Assembly: GCA_020199835.1 (NCBI GenBank)
Contig: JAIVJV010000001.1
Coordinates: 452,534-516,533 of the forward strand
Length of the DNA: 64,000 nt
Direction of reading: 5' to 3'
DNA from: Acidobacteriota bacterium
Lineage (GTDB): Bacteria > Acidobacteriota > Blastocatellia > Pyrinomonadales > Pyrinomonadaceae
Below are positions 51,855-61,457 of the stretch, piece by piece. Within the stretch, counting starts at the first letter, position 1; every line of letters begins with the position of its first letter. A model generated the notes under the pieces. It did no database searches. It was not told where the DNA came from and was given only the letters and a program-made list of their open reading frames with translations. The translations under genes and the position numbers were made by a program.

Positions 51855-52840
51855 TACCATTGCATCAACACCGCGCCCCAGGTTACGCCGCCACCAAACG
51901 ACGCCATCAAGACCAGATCACCTTCCTTGATGCGCCCGGCTTCGACACATTCATCGAGCGCGATCGGAATCGACGCCGATGAGGTGTTGCCGTGCACGGC
52001 GATGTTTGAATAAACCTTCTCGAGTCCCACATTCAAACGGTCAGCCACAGCTTCGGTGATCCGTTGATTTGCCTGGTGCGGAATGAAAAGGTCGATCTCG
52101 TCTGACTTCCTGCCGGCTTTCTCGAGCACTTCGCGCGAGATCTCCGCCATGGAACGAACCGCAACCTTGAACAGCTCGTTGCCTTTCATCTTAAAGAAGT
52201 GATCACCGGCTGCGAGTGTTTCCGCCGTGGGTTTACGCCGCGTGCCGCCGCCGGGTGAAAACAACTGCTCTTCGTAACGTCCGTCAGATTTGATCTTGCT
52301 CGCGAGAATGCCGCGACTGCTATCGACTGGTCCAAGGACCGCGGCGCCTGCGCCGTCGCCGAACAACACGCACGTTTGCCGGTCGGTGTAATCGACGTAT
52401 TGCGTCAGGATCTCAGCACCGACGACGACCGCGTGTCGCACTTGTCCGGTCCTGATCATCGAATCGGCGAGCGACACACCGTACAAGAAACCCGAACACG
52501 CGGCGACGACGTCCATGGCCGCGGCGTTGTTCGCGCCGAGTTCGGCTTGAACGATGCAACCTGTCGAGGGAAGTATCTGGTCGGGTGTGACGGTGGCGCA
52601 GATCAGGAGATCGATATCGGAAGGATCGAGACGCGCACGTTCGATTGCTTGTCGCGCGGCGCGCACTGCAAACATTGACGTGTACTCACCGGGCGCGGCT
52701 TTGCGACGCTGTTTGATCCCGGTGCGCGTCGTGATCCACTCGTCCGAAGTTTCAACGAGCTGCGCGAGCTCGGCGTTGGTTAGAATGCCTTCGGGGTACG
52801 AGTGGCCCGTGCCCAGGATTCCAGCGCGTTGATTCACCAT
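51854..52840 (-). CDS. fabH: Beta-ketoacyl-ACP synthase III
   Basis: A 328-residue FabH starting fatty acid synthesis by condensing acetyl- or another acyl-CoA with malonyl-ACP. The catalytic Cys is in DVVAACSGFLYGV, His in LFIPHQANQRITEAV and Asn in NTSSASIPIAL-type segment YSNIAVHGNTSS. It opens with AGILGTGHSYPEGILTNAEL. The gene lies 15 bp after plsX. Confidence 0.96.
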   Translation of the reverse strand: MVNQRAGILGTGHSYPEGILTNAELAQLVETSDEWITTRTGIKQRRKAAPGEYTSMFAVRAARQAIERARLDPSDIDLLICATVTPDQILPSTGCIVQAELGANNAAAMDVVAACSGFLYGVSLADSMIRTGQVRHAVVVGAEILTQYVDYTDRQTCVLFGDGAGAAVLGPVDSSRGILASKIKSDGRYEEQLFSPGGGTRRKPTAETLAAGDHFFKMKGNELFKVAVRSMAEISREVLEKAGRKSDEIDLFIPHQANQRITEAVADRLNVGLEKVYSNIAVHGNTSSASIPIALDECVEAGRIKEGDLVLMASFGGGVTWGAVLMQW

Positions 52841-52855
52841 TAAGTCCTCAGATTA

Positions 52856-53917
52856 CTACAAGTACGCCACAGATTGACTCGATGTGGCAATACCCTTTTC
52901 GATTCGTTCAGCCGTTCGGTGTTCGGAAAACTCTTTTACGCTCCTGATGGCGTTGCGAATCGCGCGGGCATTTGAACGTCCATGCCCGATCACCACGATG
53001 CTTCGCACGCCTAACAGTGGCGCCCCGCCATATTCAGTGTAGTCGAGACGCTTTTTAATCTTCTGAAAAGCCGGTTTCGCGAGCACTGCGCCCGCTTTTG
53101 TAACCGCCGTTGCCGTCAACTCGCGTTTCAACATCGCGAGCATCGCTTCGGTCAAACCTTCCGACAACTTCAACATCACGTTGCCGGTAAAACCATCGGT
53201 GACGATCACGTCCACCTCGCCAGAAAAAACGTCGCGGCCCTCGACGTTGCCGACGAAATTTATATTGTCCAGCTCTCTGAGCAACGGAAACGCTTCTTTC
53301 GTCAGATCGTTTCCTTTCGCTTCTTCCTCCCCGATGCTCATCAACCCGACGGACGGGTTCAAGGTTCCCAAAACGGAACGCGAATAAGCGTCGCCCATGA
53401 TCGCAAACTGCGCGAGGTGATGCGGCTTGCATTCCGAATTGGCGCCGACGTCGAGCAACAGCGTCGGTTTCGCGGCTTTCGTCGGAATCATTGCCGCGAG
53501 CCCCGGGCGGTCAACGCCGGGAAGCATTCCGAGCACCATCATCGCGGTCGCCATTGCCGCGCCGGTGTTACCGGCGGAAACAAAACCATCGCCACGGCCG
53601 TCACTGACCAGCTTTGTACCGATTCTCAAAGAGCTCTTCTTCTTGCGCCTGACTGCAGTCGCGACCGGATCGTCCATCGCGATTACTTCAGCGGCTTCGA
53701 CCAGCTCAATACCTCGATCACCGTCTCCGCGCCAGCCGCAGCGTCTCAGTTCCGGTTCGACTTTGTGGGCCTGGCCCACCAGGATCACCTGGACGCCGAG
53801 ATCGCGCGTAGCCGCGAGCGCGCCATCAATCTCCACGTGCGGCGCATGGTCACTTCCCATCGCGTCGAGAACGACTTTACCCGTCAAACGGGTCTCATTC
53901 TGCGACTGAATTCGCAC
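52856..53917 (-). CDS. plsX: Phosphate acyltransferase PlsX
   Basis: A 353-residue PlsX making acyl-phosphate from acyl-ACP for phospholipid synthesis by PlsY. It has VVLDAMGSDHAPHVEIDGAL, FVSAGNTGAAMATAMMVLG, LLLDVGANSECKPHHLAQFA and VIVTDGFTGNVMLKLSEGL. It starts at a GTG (53917), 15 bp after rpmF. The rpmF-plsX pairing is one of the most conserved linkages in bacteria. Confidence 0.96.
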   Translation of the reverse strand: MRIQSQNETRLTGKVVLDAMGSDHAPHVEIDGALAATRDLGVQVILVGQAHKVEPELRRCGWRGDGDRGIELVEAAEVIAMDDPVATAVRRKKKSSLRIGTKLVSDGRGDGFVSAGNTGAAMATAMMVLGMLPGVDRPGLAAMIPTKAAKPTLLLDVGANSECKPHHLAQFAIMGDAYSRSVLGTLNPSVGLMSIGEEEAKGNDLTKEAFPLLRELDNINFVGNVEGRDVFSGEVDVIVTDGFTGNVMLKLSEGLTEAMLAMLKRELTATAVTKAGAVLAKPAFQKIKKRLDYTEYGGAPLLGVRSIVVIGHGRSNARAIRNAIRSVKEFSEHRTAERIEKGIATSSQSVAYL

Positions 53918-53932
53918 CGGAGATCACAAGGT

Positions 53933-54115
53933 TTACGCTTCTTCTACCTGCACTACCTGGCGGCCTTTGTAATAGCCACATTTGGGACAGACGCGATGGG
54001 GCATGCGGGGTTCGCGGCAGTTTGGACAAAGGGTGGTCTGCGGCACACGCAGCGCATCGTGCGCGCGCCGTTTGTCGCGACGAGCTTTGGAATGTCGCCG
54101 TTTAGGATTTGGCAT
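53933..54115 (-). CDS. rpmF: Ribosomal protein bL32
   Basis: A 60-residue large-subunit protein. MPNPKRRHSKARRDKRRAHD is the family N-terminus and the zinc knuckle is intact as CPNC and CPKC. It sits between yceD and plsX as in many bacteria. A long hairpin lies just upstream in the same transcript at 54139-54184. Confidence 0.98.
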   Translation of the reverse strand: MPNPKRRHSKARRDKRRAHDALRVPQTTLCPNCREPRMPHRVCPKCGYYKGRQVVQVEEA

Positions 54116-54138
54116 AATGACTCCTGCTAAATGTTAAT

Positions 54139-54184
54139 GGTAAGTGGTCAATGGTAACAGCCGGTTTACCATTCACTACTTACC
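54139..54184. repeat. Long imperfect inverted repeat between yceD and rpmF
   Basis: Arms 54139-54157 (GGTAAGTGGTCAATGGTAA) and 54166-54184 pair at 17 of 19 positions around an 8-nt loop. The right arm runs through the yceD stop codon and its last two codons. It could be an RNA processing site setting rpmF levels; it lacks a trailing U run. Confidence 0.65.
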
Positions 54185-54697
54185 ACCTGTTAGGTTCTTC
54201 AGTGCCGCCCAGCGTGGATCAACTTCATCTGTTGCGCAGGCGCAGTCGCCTGTATTTTTGTCGATGCCGCAGTCAGGACAGATTCCTTTGCAGTCGGGCC
54301 GGCAGAGCATTCGTGTCGGGACTGCCAACAGGACCTGCTCTTTCACAATCTCGTCAACATCGATCGCTTGACCGTCGAACACGGCAACCGACAGATCGTC
54401 TTCGGTCAGCTCCGCTGCCGCGTTTGATTCGTAGTCAGTGCCGGTGATGTATTGCAGATCGAAGTCTGCATCGACCCGCATTTCGACGCGTTGCAAACAG
54501 CGATCGCACTCAACCTGGGCGCGAGTTTCGATGTGTCCGTTGACAAAGACCTCAGTGCGTTCAAGCCGCACGTTTCCGGTAACGTCCACCGGCGCGACTA
54601 TTTGGACGCGTTCATCAAAAGAGCCCAATTCATCAGGCTGGTACACGTGAGCGAAATCAGCTCGTCCATGCTCCAGATTTACCAGCTCGATCCGCAT
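54176..54697 (-). CDS. yceD: YceD/DUF177 family protein
   Basis: A 173-residue DUF177 protein, linked genetically to 23S rRNA processing and almost always upstream of rpmF. It has a CDRC pair (VECDRCLQRVEMRV) and a C-terminal cysteine cluster MLCRPDCKGICPDCGIDKNT. The ATG at 54697 is preferred over upstream GTGs. It is the first gene of the fatty-acid operon, about 50 nt downstream of the predicted transcript start. Confidence 0.92.
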   Translation of the reverse strand: MRIELVNLEHGRADFAHVYQPDELGSFDERVQIVAPVDVTGNVRLERTEVFVNGHIETRAQVECDRCLQRVEMRVDADFDLQYITGTDYESNAAAELTEDDLSVAVFDGQAIDVDEIVKEQVLLAVPTRMLCRPDCKGICPDCGIDKNTGDCACATDEVDPRWAALKNLTGGK

Positions 54698-54752
54698 CAC
54701 ACTTCGCACAGCCACGAATAGCAGTTTTGGGGGCTATGCACACAAAAGGGCC

Positions 54753-54780
54753 ATTATAGCGACGGTTGTGGCTCTGTCAA
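54753..54780 (-). promoter_or_regulatory. Near-perfect sigma70 promoter of the yceD-rpmF-plsX-fab-etf operon
   Basis: On the minus strand a perfect -35 TTGACA (54780-54775) and a perfect -10 TATAAT (54758-54753) are separated by 16 bp. It points into yceD, giving a leader of about 50 nt. It is the best consensus promoter I see in the window. Confidence 0.85.
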
Positions 54781-54791
54781 CGCGACGAGCC

Positions 54792-55982
54792 TTAATGCGA
54801 CTGTGGGGGTGGGGCCGCTTCGAATGCCTTCAAAGCATCATCACGCAACATTTCCGCGAGGCGTTTATCGGCGCCGGCCATTAAACGCCGGTATCCGGAC
54901 TTTGTCGTCTGAAAAAGCGGAACGGCCGCTGTGGCTTTGTGACCCGCCCGTTTTAACGCCTCCCGAGCCAACTCTTTCCTGCCCGTGCGCTCGTACGCCT
55001 GCGCCAGTAAATAAAACGCCGCCGCGTAACTCTCATCCATCTGCACGGCCTTGCGCAGGTGGCGGACCGCCAATCCGTCGCGATTTAACTCGTAATACAA
55101 ACACCCAAGCACGTAATGCGCTTCCGGCGAAGGCCGCGCGCTCAACGCCCGCTTGAACTCGCCCAAAGCGCGACGCCAGTTTTTCTCCGCCACAAACAAC
55201 CACCCAAGCCCATAGTGCCCCGCGAAAGACGATCCGCCTTGCTGCATCGCGTGACTCAGAAGCTTCTTCGCCTGTTCGACTTCTCCTTCATCAGCGCACG
55301 CCAACCCAAGCAACAGCGCAACACGCACATCGTCCGGCAATGCTTCGTGCGCGCGAGTCAAATACGTGCGCGCATGTTTGGTCTTGCCGCGGCGGAAATA
55401 ATGCTCCCCGATGTAAAGATTCAAGGCCGCGTTCTCATCCGAGATCTCCGCCGCGTCTTGCAGCTTCGTGATCCCTTCCTGCACCTGCTTGTCTTCGATC
55501 AGCAGAAACCCCTCGTTGACGAGCTCTGTAAACACGGGCCGTTCCATCGCCTGCGCATGGGCCAGAATACGCAAACGCAACTCATCGCGATGCACGTTCT
55601 CTTCCTGCTCGAGCGCATCTTTTTCGCAACGTTCACTCCAGAGCTTCTCCAAACGCTCCGACTGCACGATTCCATCTTCTTCCAACAACGAGATCAATGC
55701 TCGCGTAAGTGAACGATCGAAGTAAGCGTTCTGCGCGTAGCGAAGAAGCAGGTCAAGACTGCGCTCAAGACGTTCAGCAAGACGCGCCGTCCGGTTCTCA
55801 GCAGCAGAAATTCGTTCGAGGAGGTGTTCGTCGGTGGAAAGACTTGAAGTGCCGGCTTCGAAACGCGAAGAGGAGGGCTCGACAACAATCATCAGCCGCG
55901 TGCCGCAACGCGAACAAAACTCCTGGCCCAGCGGATTCGCCGCCAGGCACTTTTGGCAGTAATGGGCAATGCCGGGAGCCAT
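54792..55982 (-). CDS. Zinc-ribbon TPR protein
   Basis: A 396-residue soluble protein. The N-terminus has a zinc ribbon (C9, C12, C23, C26 in YCQKC and FCSRCG), then a helical region and TPR repeats from about 160 to 360 (NLYIGEHYFRRGKTKHARTY; HYGLGWLFVAEKNWRRALGE; HYVLGCLYYELNRDGLAVRH). It probably acts as a protein-interaction scaffold. It has no signal peptide. It lies downstream of hbd by 23 bp, so it may be the last gene of the thiolase-hbd transcript; function unknown. Confidence 0.7.
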   Translation of the reverse strand: MAPGIAHYCQKCLAANPLGQEFCSRCGTRLMIVVEPSSSRFEAGTSSLSTDEHLLERISAAENRTARLAERLERSLDLLLRYAQNAYFDRSLTRALISLLEEDGIVQSERLEKLWSERCEKDALEQEENVHRDELRLRILAHAQAMERPVFTELVNEGFLLIEDKQVQEGITKLQDAAEISDENAALNLYIGEHYFRRGKTKHARTYLTRAHEALPDDVRVALLLGLACADEGEVEQAKKLLSHAMQQGGSSFAGHYGLGWLFVAEKNWRRALGEFKRALSARPSPEAHYVLGCLYYELNRDGLAVRHLRKAVQMDESYAAAFYLLAQAYERTGRKELAREALKRAGHKATAAVPLFQTTKSGYRRLMAGADKRLAEMLRDDALKAFEAAPPPQSH

Positions 55983-56005
55983 TCTCTTATTTCAATTTCG
56001 TGAGT

Positions 56006-56851
56006 TCAGTATTCGTAAAACCCGCGCCCGCTCTTTCGCCCGAGCCAGCCGGCGTCAACATAACGCTTCAACAGCGGGCACGGCCTGTACTTCGGATCTC
56101 CGAGCCCTTCGTATAACACATTCATGATTGCGAGGCACACGTCCAGGCCGATGAAATCCGCGAGGGTCAGTGGTCCCATGGGATGGTTCATGCCGAGTTT
56201 CATGATGCCGTCGATGCTCTCGCGCGTCGCCACGCCTTCGTACAAAGTGAAGATCGCCTCGTTGATCATCGGCATCAACACGCGGTTGGAAACAAATCCC
56301 GGCGAATCCTGACAGTCGAGCGCGATTTTGTCCAACTTTTCCGAGAGGGTGCGGACGCGTTCATAAGTCTCATCGGACGTGGCAATGCCGCGAATGACCT
56401 CGACCAGCTTCATCACCGGCACCGGATTCATGAAGTGCATGCCAATGACTTTCTCGGGGCGGCTCGTAGCCGCTCCGAGTTTGGTGATCGAGATCGACGA
56501 CGTGTTTGAAGCGAGAATCGCATCGCCCGGCGTGAGTTTGTCTAACAGTTTGAAGACCTCGGTTTTCACGGCAAGGTCCTCAACGACCGCTTCGATCACA
56601 AACGTCGCTTGAGTCAAAGACGTCAAATCGGTCGTGCCATGAATCCTGCCTACGATGCGCTGCTTTTCATCCGCGGAGATCCGCTCTTTGTCAACGTCAC
56701 GCTGAAGGTTCTTGTCGATCGCCGCGAAACCGCGTTCGACAAACTCGTCACGGACGTCGTGCAGGATCGCCTTGTAACCGGCGCGCGCAGCGACCTGCGC
56801 AATGCCATTGCCCATCGTACCCGCGCCGACTACACCAATCACTTCACTCAC
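56006..56851 (-). CDS. 3-hydroxybutyryl-CoA dehydrogenase
   Basis: A 281-residue 3-hydroxyacyl-CoA dehydrogenase. The NAD motif is [15 protein letters not shown]; the catalytic His is in [15 protein letters not shown], with Asn in [15 protein letters not shown] and [12 protein letters not shown]. The start is taken as GTG at 56851 because AGGAG lies nine bases before it and the NAD motif then begins at residue 5, as usual; an ATG at 56878 is the alternative. With the thiolase upstream it forms acetoacetyl-CoA to hydroxybutyryl-CoA chemistry. Confidence 0.93.
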   Translation of the reverse strand: MSEVIGVVGAGTMGNGIAQVAARAGYKAILHDVRDEFVERGFAAIDKNLQRDVDKERISADEKQRIVGRIHGTTDLTSLTQATFVIEAVVEDLAVKTEVFKLLDKLTPGDAILASNTSSISITKLGAATSRPEKVIGMHFMNPVPVMKLVEVIRGIATSDETYERVRTLSEKLDKIALDCQDSPGFVSNRVLMPMINEAIFTLYEGVATRESIDGIMKLGMNHPMGPLTLADFIGLDVCLAIMNVLYEGLGDPKYRPCPLLKRYVDAGWLGRKSGRGFYEY

Positions 56852-56888
56852 TCGGTTCAGCTCCTCGCCTGTCCTCATTCCTCTTGCG

Positions 56889-58079
56889 TTATCTCTCAAT
56901 TGCCATCGCGACTGCGTTGCCGCCCCCAAGACACAATGCCACCACCGCACGATGCGCATCGCGACGCTTCAATTCATGAAGCACCGTCGTCAACAGACGC
57001 GATCCCGACTGCCCGATCGCGTGACCCAACGCCACCGCGCCGCCGTTTACATTCACTCGTTCCGGATCGAAACCGAGTTCGCGTGTGACCGCGACCGCAG
57101 CCACTGAAAACGCCTCGTTCAGTTCCACAAGGTCAACCTCACTCGGACTCCATCCAGTCTTTTTGAACAACTTCCGCACGGCTTCAACCGGCGCCATCAT
57201 CACGAGTCGCGGCTCAACTCCCGCAGTCGCCTGAGCCACGATCCGCCCCATCGGCTCAACGCCGAGCTCGCGAGCGCGACGCAACGAAGTTACGACCAGC
57301 GCCGACGCGCCGTCATTCACGCCAGGAGCATTACCGGCGGTCACCGTTCCCCCTTCCGGTTTGAACGCAGGCTTCAGTTTTCCAAGCACCTCGATGGTTG
57401 TGTCTTCGCGAACTGTCTCATCCGTGTCGAAAACAATCGCGGCGCCCTTCTTCTGCGGGATCTCCACCGGCACGATTTCATCCTTAAACTTGCCCGCTGT
57501 TGTCGCCGCCGCGGCTTTGCGATGTGAGTTCATCGCAAACTCATCCTGCTCCGCGCGCGGGATCTTGTACTCGTCGGCAACGATCTCTCCAGTGCAGCCC
57601 ATGTGGTAGTTTTCAAACGCGCACCAGAGCCCGTCATTGATCATCGAGTCAACCAGATCTCCATTGCCTAAACGATAACCTTCGCGCGCTTTAGGAATGA
57701 GGTACGGCGCGTTGCTCATCGACTCCATACCGCCCGCAACCACGATCTCCGTGTCGCCGAGTTGCACGCCCTGCGCCGCCATCATCACGGCCTTCAAACC
57801 AGAACCGCACACCTTATTGATGGTCACCGCTGAAACCGTGTTCGGCAGGCCGCCTTTGAGCGCTGCCTGGCGCGCGGGGTTCTGGCCCAATCCCGCCTGG
57901 ATCACACAACCCATAATCACTTCATCAACGTCCTCAGGCTTCACGCCCGCGCGCTTCACCGCCTCGCGCACCACGATCGAGCCGAGCTGCGGCGCCGAAA
58001 ATCCTTTTAACGATCCGAGAAACTTCCCTACCGGCGTCCGCGCGGCGCTGATGATCACAGCTTCGTTCAATTCCGGCAT
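56889..58079 (-). CDS. Acetyl-CoA C-acetyltransferase (thiolase)
   Basis: A 396-residue thiolase. The acyl-accepting Cys is C91 in [14 protein letters not shown]; the His is in [14 protein letters not shown] and the second Cys in [15 protein letters not shown]. It joins or splits acetyl-CoA and acyl-CoA. AAGGGAG precedes the ATG. Pairing with hbd suggests a biosynthetic thiolase (acetoacetyl-CoA) but degradative use is equally possible. It diverges from the nucleotidyltransferase gene with 61 bp between starts. Confidence 0.94.
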   Translation of the reverse strand: MPELNEAVIISAARTPVGKFLGSLKGFSAPQLGSIVVREAVKRAGVKPEDVDEVIMGCVIQAGLGQNPARQAALKGGLPNTVSAVTINKVCGSGLKAVMMAAQGVQLGDTEIVVAGGMESMSNAPYLIPKAREGYRLGNGDLVDSMINDGLWCAFENYHMGCTGEIVADEYKIPRAEQDEFAMNSHRKAAAATTAGKFKDEIVPVEIPQKKGAAIVFDTDETVREDTTIEVLGKLKPAFKPEGGTVTAGNAPGVNDGASALVVTSLRRARELGVEPMGRIVAQATAGVEPRLVMMAPVEAVRKLFKKTGWSPSEVDLVELNEAFSVAAVAVTRELGFDPERVNVNGGAVALGHAIGQSGSRLLTTVLHELKRRDAHRAVVALCLGGGNAVAMAIER

Positions 58080-58140
58080 TTCAAACTCCCTTATGTTAGA
58101 CTTGCCCCGATATTAGACTTTCTTTCACTATTCATAAAGC

Positions 58141-59190
58141 ATGCAAGCACTCATTCTTGCCGGCGGTAAAGGTACGCGCCTTCGTCCCTTAACCGTTTAC
58201 ACACCGAAACCAATCGTTCCTATTTGCAATCGGCCGTTTCTGCTCTACCAGATCGACACGCTGCGCCGCGCCGGAATCGTTGATATCACTCTGTCGCTTT
58301 CTTACCAGCCGAACAAGATCGAGCAACTGCTCGGCGACGGCTCAGACTTCGGCGTGAAGCTGAAATATACCGTCGAACCGCAGCCAATGGGCACTGCCGG
58401 CGCTTACAAATTTGCCGAGGACCTGATACGCGAACCTACCGTTGTCTTCAACGGCGACATTCTTACCGATCTCGATCTCAAAGCGGTGATTCGCGAACAC
58501 AACGAACGCAAAGCCACCGCGACGATCGTGCTGACCCCGGTCGATAATCCGCAGAGTTACGGTCTCGTAGAAACCGAAAAAGACGGCAGTATTAGCCGCT
58601 TTCTCGAAAAACCAAAACTCGACGAGATCACCTGCAACACGATCAACGCGGGCACGTACATTCTCGAACCAAAGGTGCTCGATTTTCTTCCGGCGGGTGA
58701 GAATTACTCGTTCGAATACGGTCTCTTTCCGGATTTGCTCAAACGCGGAGAGCCGTTTTACGCACACATTCCGCCGCGTACTTACTGGATCGACATCGGT
58801 ACGCCTGAACGTTATCTCCGGGTACATTCTGACCTGCTCGCGAATCGCGTCGGCCGCATTCACGTCAAGGAACGGCGCGGCCAGTTTGACGCCGCCACCG
58901 TCGCGGAGATCGACGATTTCTCCATCATCGGCGACGACTGCCAGATCAAACCCGGCGCGCAGATCATCAACTCCGTTCTCGGCCCCGGCTGCTTCGTAGA
59001 AGAACGCGCGCGCGTCGAGAACTCAGTCATCTGGCCACACACACGCATCGGCACCACCGCGCAAATTCTCGGTTCGATCGCCGGCCGCGGTTGTCACATC
59101 GGACGTTCCGCGATTGTTGGACCAGGCAGCGTGCTGGGCGACAAGACTTCCCTAACCGATTACACGATCACCGGGGGGCGAATGGAGTGA
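58141..59190 (+). CDS. Sugar-1-phosphate nucleotidyltransferase with left-handed beta-helix
   Basis: A 349-residue NDP-sugar pyrophosphorylase. The nucleotide-binding LILAGGKGTRLRPLTVYTPK opens the protein; VVFNGDILTDLD binds metal, and PPRTYWIDIGTPERYLRVHSD ends the catalytic domain. The C-terminal hexapeptide repeats (from about 265) form a beta-helix as in mannose-1-phosphate guanylyltransferases and GlmU. It overlaps the following phosphomutase gene (GTGA), together giving NDP-mannose or NDP-glucose for envelope glycans. Confidence 0.88.
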   Translation: MQALILAGGKGTRLRPLTVYTPKPIVPICNRPFLLYQIDTLRRAGIVDITLSLSYQPNKIEQLLGDGSDFGVKLKYTVEPQPMGTAGAYKFAEDLIREPTVVFNGDILTDLDLKAVIREHNERKATATIVLTPVDNPQSYGLVETEKDGSISRFLEKPKLDEITCNTINAGTYILEPKVLDFLPAGENYSFEYGLFPDLLKRGEPFYAHIPPRTYWIDIGTPERYLRVHSDLLANRVGRIHVKERRGQFDAATVAEIDDFSIIGDDCQIKPGAQIINSVLGPGCFVEERARVENSVIWPHTRIGTTAQILGSIAGRGCHIGRSAIVGPGSVLGDKTSLTDYTITGGRME

Positions 59191-60602
59191 CCGATTCGCC
59201 CGTGCAGATCAAATTCGGCACGGACGGCTGGCGCGCGGTGATCGCGCGCGAGTTTACGTTCGTGAACGTCGAACGCGTGGCCCAGGCGTACGCTGATTTC
59301 GTGACGTTTGAAGCTGGACCAGGACAGAAACCCTTCATCGTGATCGGTTACGACCGCAGGTTTCTGTCGGAGAAGTTTGCCGCGCGTGCGGCCGAAGTGA
59401 TGGTCGGAAACGGATTTCAGATCGCGTTGTTCACCGACGCACAACCGACGCCGCTGATCTCGTGGGCCGTGAAAGATCTCAAAGCCGCAGGGGGCGTGAT
59501 GATTACGGCCTCGCACAATCCCGCAAACTTCAACGGGTTCAAGATCAAAGCGCCGTGGGGCGGCAGCGCCGCGCCCGAAACCACGCGCGAGGTCGAAAAG
59601 CTGGTTGATGCAACGCCGCCAAAACGTGCGAGCGTAGAGGACGATGGTCACGAACTGCTCGAACCCGCAATCGATCGTTATCGAAAGCAGATCACGTCGT
59701 ACGTCGATCTCGAACGGCTGAAACAAGCGGCGGGTCAAGTGATCGTCGATCCGATGCACGGCTCCGCGGGCCGCTGGGTTGAAAGTTTCCTCGGTGGCGG
59801 AACGTTGGCGATTGAAACCATTCGCGACATTCGCGATCCGCTCTTTGGCGGCGTCAACCCGGAACCGATCGATCAAAACCTTGCGCCGTTGAAAGAACGC
59901 GTCCTCGAGACGCGCGCGCTCGTCGGACTCGCCACTGACGGTGACGCTGATCGCGTCGGCGCTGTCGACGAACGCGGACGAACGATGACGATGCACGACG
60001 TCGTGCCGCTGCTGTTGCTGCACCTCGCGCGCGTTAGAAACATGACGGGCGGCGTGGTCGTAACCGTGTCGCAATCGGTGTTGACGAAACGGATCGCAAA
60101 CGCGATGGGCCTCAAACTCTACGAGACGCCGATCGGGTTTAAGTACATCGCTGATCGATTTTTGAAAGAAGACATTTTGCTCGGCGCGGAAGAATCCGGC
60201 GGCATCGGCGTCAAAGGCCACATACCGGAACGGGACGGCGTGTTGAACTCGCTTTTGTTTCTTGAAGCGATCGTAAGCGCGGGCAAACCGCCGTCAGAGA
60301 TGCTGGCCGATTTGCATCGTGAGTTCGGCGAGTTTCATTTTGGCCGGCGCGATCTGCACATGCCGGTGAGCCGCGGACAGGATCTCGTCGCCAAACTCTC
60401 GCAACATCCACCATCGACCTTTGCTTCATTGGCGGTGACGAACGTAGAAACTACGGATGGCGCGAAGGTGATCTTCAGCGACGAATCGTGGTTGCTGTTT
60501 CGCCAGTCGGGAACAGAGCCGGCGTTGCGCATCTACTCGGAAGCGACGTCGGTCGAAAAAATGAACACGTTGCTCGACGCCGGCGAAGCACTGGTAAATT
60601 AA
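59187..60602 (+). CDS. Phosphoglucomutase/phosphomannomutase family protein
   Basis: A 471-residue alpha-D-phosphohexomutase. FGTDGWRAVI opens it, the phosphoserine is S109 in MITASHNPANFNGFKIK, the metal loop is ATDGDADRVGAVDE, the sugar loop EESGGIGV and the phosphate loop FRQSGTEPALRIYSE. It starts at a GTG overlapping the previous stop. Preference for mannose, glucose or glucosamine is not readable; coupling to the preceding pyrophosphorylase suggests it provides that enzyme's sugar-1-phosphate. Confidence 0.92.
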   Translation: MTDSPVQIKFGTDGWRAVIAREFTFVNVERVAQAYADFVTFEAGPGQKPFIVIGYDRRFLSEKFAARAAEVMVGNGFQIALFTDAQPTPLISWAVKDLKAAGGVMITASHNPANFNGFKIKAPWGGSAAPETTREVEKLVDATPPKRASVEDDGHELLEPAIDRYRKQITSYVDLERLKQAAGQVIVDPMHGSAGRWVESFLGGGTLAIETIRDIRDPLFGGVNPEPIDQNLAPLKERVLETRALVGLATDGDADRVGAVDERGRTMTMHDVVPLLLLHLARVRNMTGGVVVTVSQSVLTKRIANAMGLKLYETPIGFKYIADRFLKEDILLGAEESGGIGVKGHIPERDGVLNSLLFLEAIVSAGKPPSEMLADLHREFGEFHFGRRDLHMPVSRGQDLVAKLSQHPPSTFASLAVTNVETTDGAKVIFSDESWLLFRQSGTEPALRIYSEATSVEKMNTLLDAGEALVN

Positions 60603-60603
60603 C

Positions 60604-61431
60604 GTGCCTGAACTTCCCGAAGTCGAACACGTCGTACGCGCTTTGCGGCCGGTGGTCACGGGTCGTCGCATCCTCGTTGCCGAACTCAACCTGAAACGCA
60701 TCGCGCCTGAGCTTTCACGCGCCTCGTTTGGTCGCCAACTGCGCAACGCCCTTATCACCGGCGTTGGCCGCCGCGGCAAGTACATCCTCTTCGAACTCGA
60801 ATCCGGCCGCATGCTCGCCACGCACCTGCGCATGACCGGAAAGTTTGTTTCACTCACCACCGACGAATCGTTGCCGCCGTACGCGCACGTCGTTTTCTAT
60901 CTCGACGACGAACGCCGGCTCGTCTTCTGCGACATGCGGCAGTTTGGCCGGATGCGGCTTATCACCAGCGCGCAGCGTTTGCCGAAAGAGCTTAATGCGC
61001 TTGCGCCGGAACCACTCTCCGATGACTTCACGGAGGAATACTTTCTCAAAACACTTTCGCGTTCGCGTCGCAGTTTGAAGCAGTTGTTGTTGGACCAGAC
61101 GCGCGTGCTCGGGCTCGGAAATATCTATGCGGTCGAAGCGCTGTTTCTGGCCGGCGTCAATCCGCTGAAGCCTGCGAACAAGTTGTCGAAACCGCGCGCG
61201 AGAAAACTCTATCAAGCCATTCGCCAGGTGCTGCGCGAAGCAATCGACGCCGGCTCCACGTTGCAGATCGATATGGCCGACGTGAATGGCAGTTACCTGG
61301 GAACGACCGAACGTTTCTGGCGAGTGTACGAGCGCGAAGGCGAGCCGTGCCTCAACTGCAAGACGTCCATCAAACGCATCGTTCACGGCGGCCGCTCAAC
61401 TTATTACTGCCCTAGCTGCCAAGCGCGGTAG
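60604..61431 (+). CDS. mutM: Formamidopyrimidine-DNA glycosylase
   Basis: A 275-residue MutM/Fpg removing 8-oxoguanine from DNA. PELPEVEHVVRALRPVV supplies the catalytic Pro-1 and Glu-2 after Met removal, HLRMTGKF the conserved Lys, LGLGNIYAVEALFLAGVNP the H2TH region and CLNCKTSIKRIVHGGRSTYY plus CPSC the zinc finger. It starts at GTG, one base after the preceding stop. Confidence 0.96.
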   Translation: MPELPEVEHVVRALRPVVTGRRILVAELNLKRIAPELSRASFGRQLRNALITGVGRRGKYILFELESGRMLATHLRMTGKFVSLTTDESLPPYAHVVFYLDDERRLVFCDMRQFGRMRLITSAQRLPKELNALAPEPLSDDFTEEYFLKTLSRSRRSLKQLLLDQTRVLGLGNIYAVEALFLAGVNPLKPANKLSKPRARKLYQAIRQVLREAIDAGSTLQIDMADVNGSYLGTTERFWRVYEREGEPCLNCKTSIKRIVHGGRSTYYCPSCQAR

Positions 61432-61457
61432 GCAGGATCCACCCACAGAATCCTGCC
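61431..61457 (+). terminator. Stem-loop at the mutM 3' end
   Basis: GGCAGGAT (61431-61438) and ATCCTGCC (61450-61457) form an 8-bp stem beginning at the mutM stop codon. The downstream tract is A-rich rather than U-rich, so termination efficiency is uncertain. Confidence 0.5.

Noticed and set aside
56852..56959. N-terminal extension of the hydroxyacyl-CoA dehydrogenase
   Set aside because: It overlaps the thiolase end and precedes the NAD motif by 40 residues; the GTG at 56851 has a good ribosome-binding site.
59160..60221. Minus-strand open frame of about 350 codons
   Set aside because: It lies antisense to the phosphohexomutase gene, which has all its active-site motifs; the antisense product is basic, low-complexity and has no motif.
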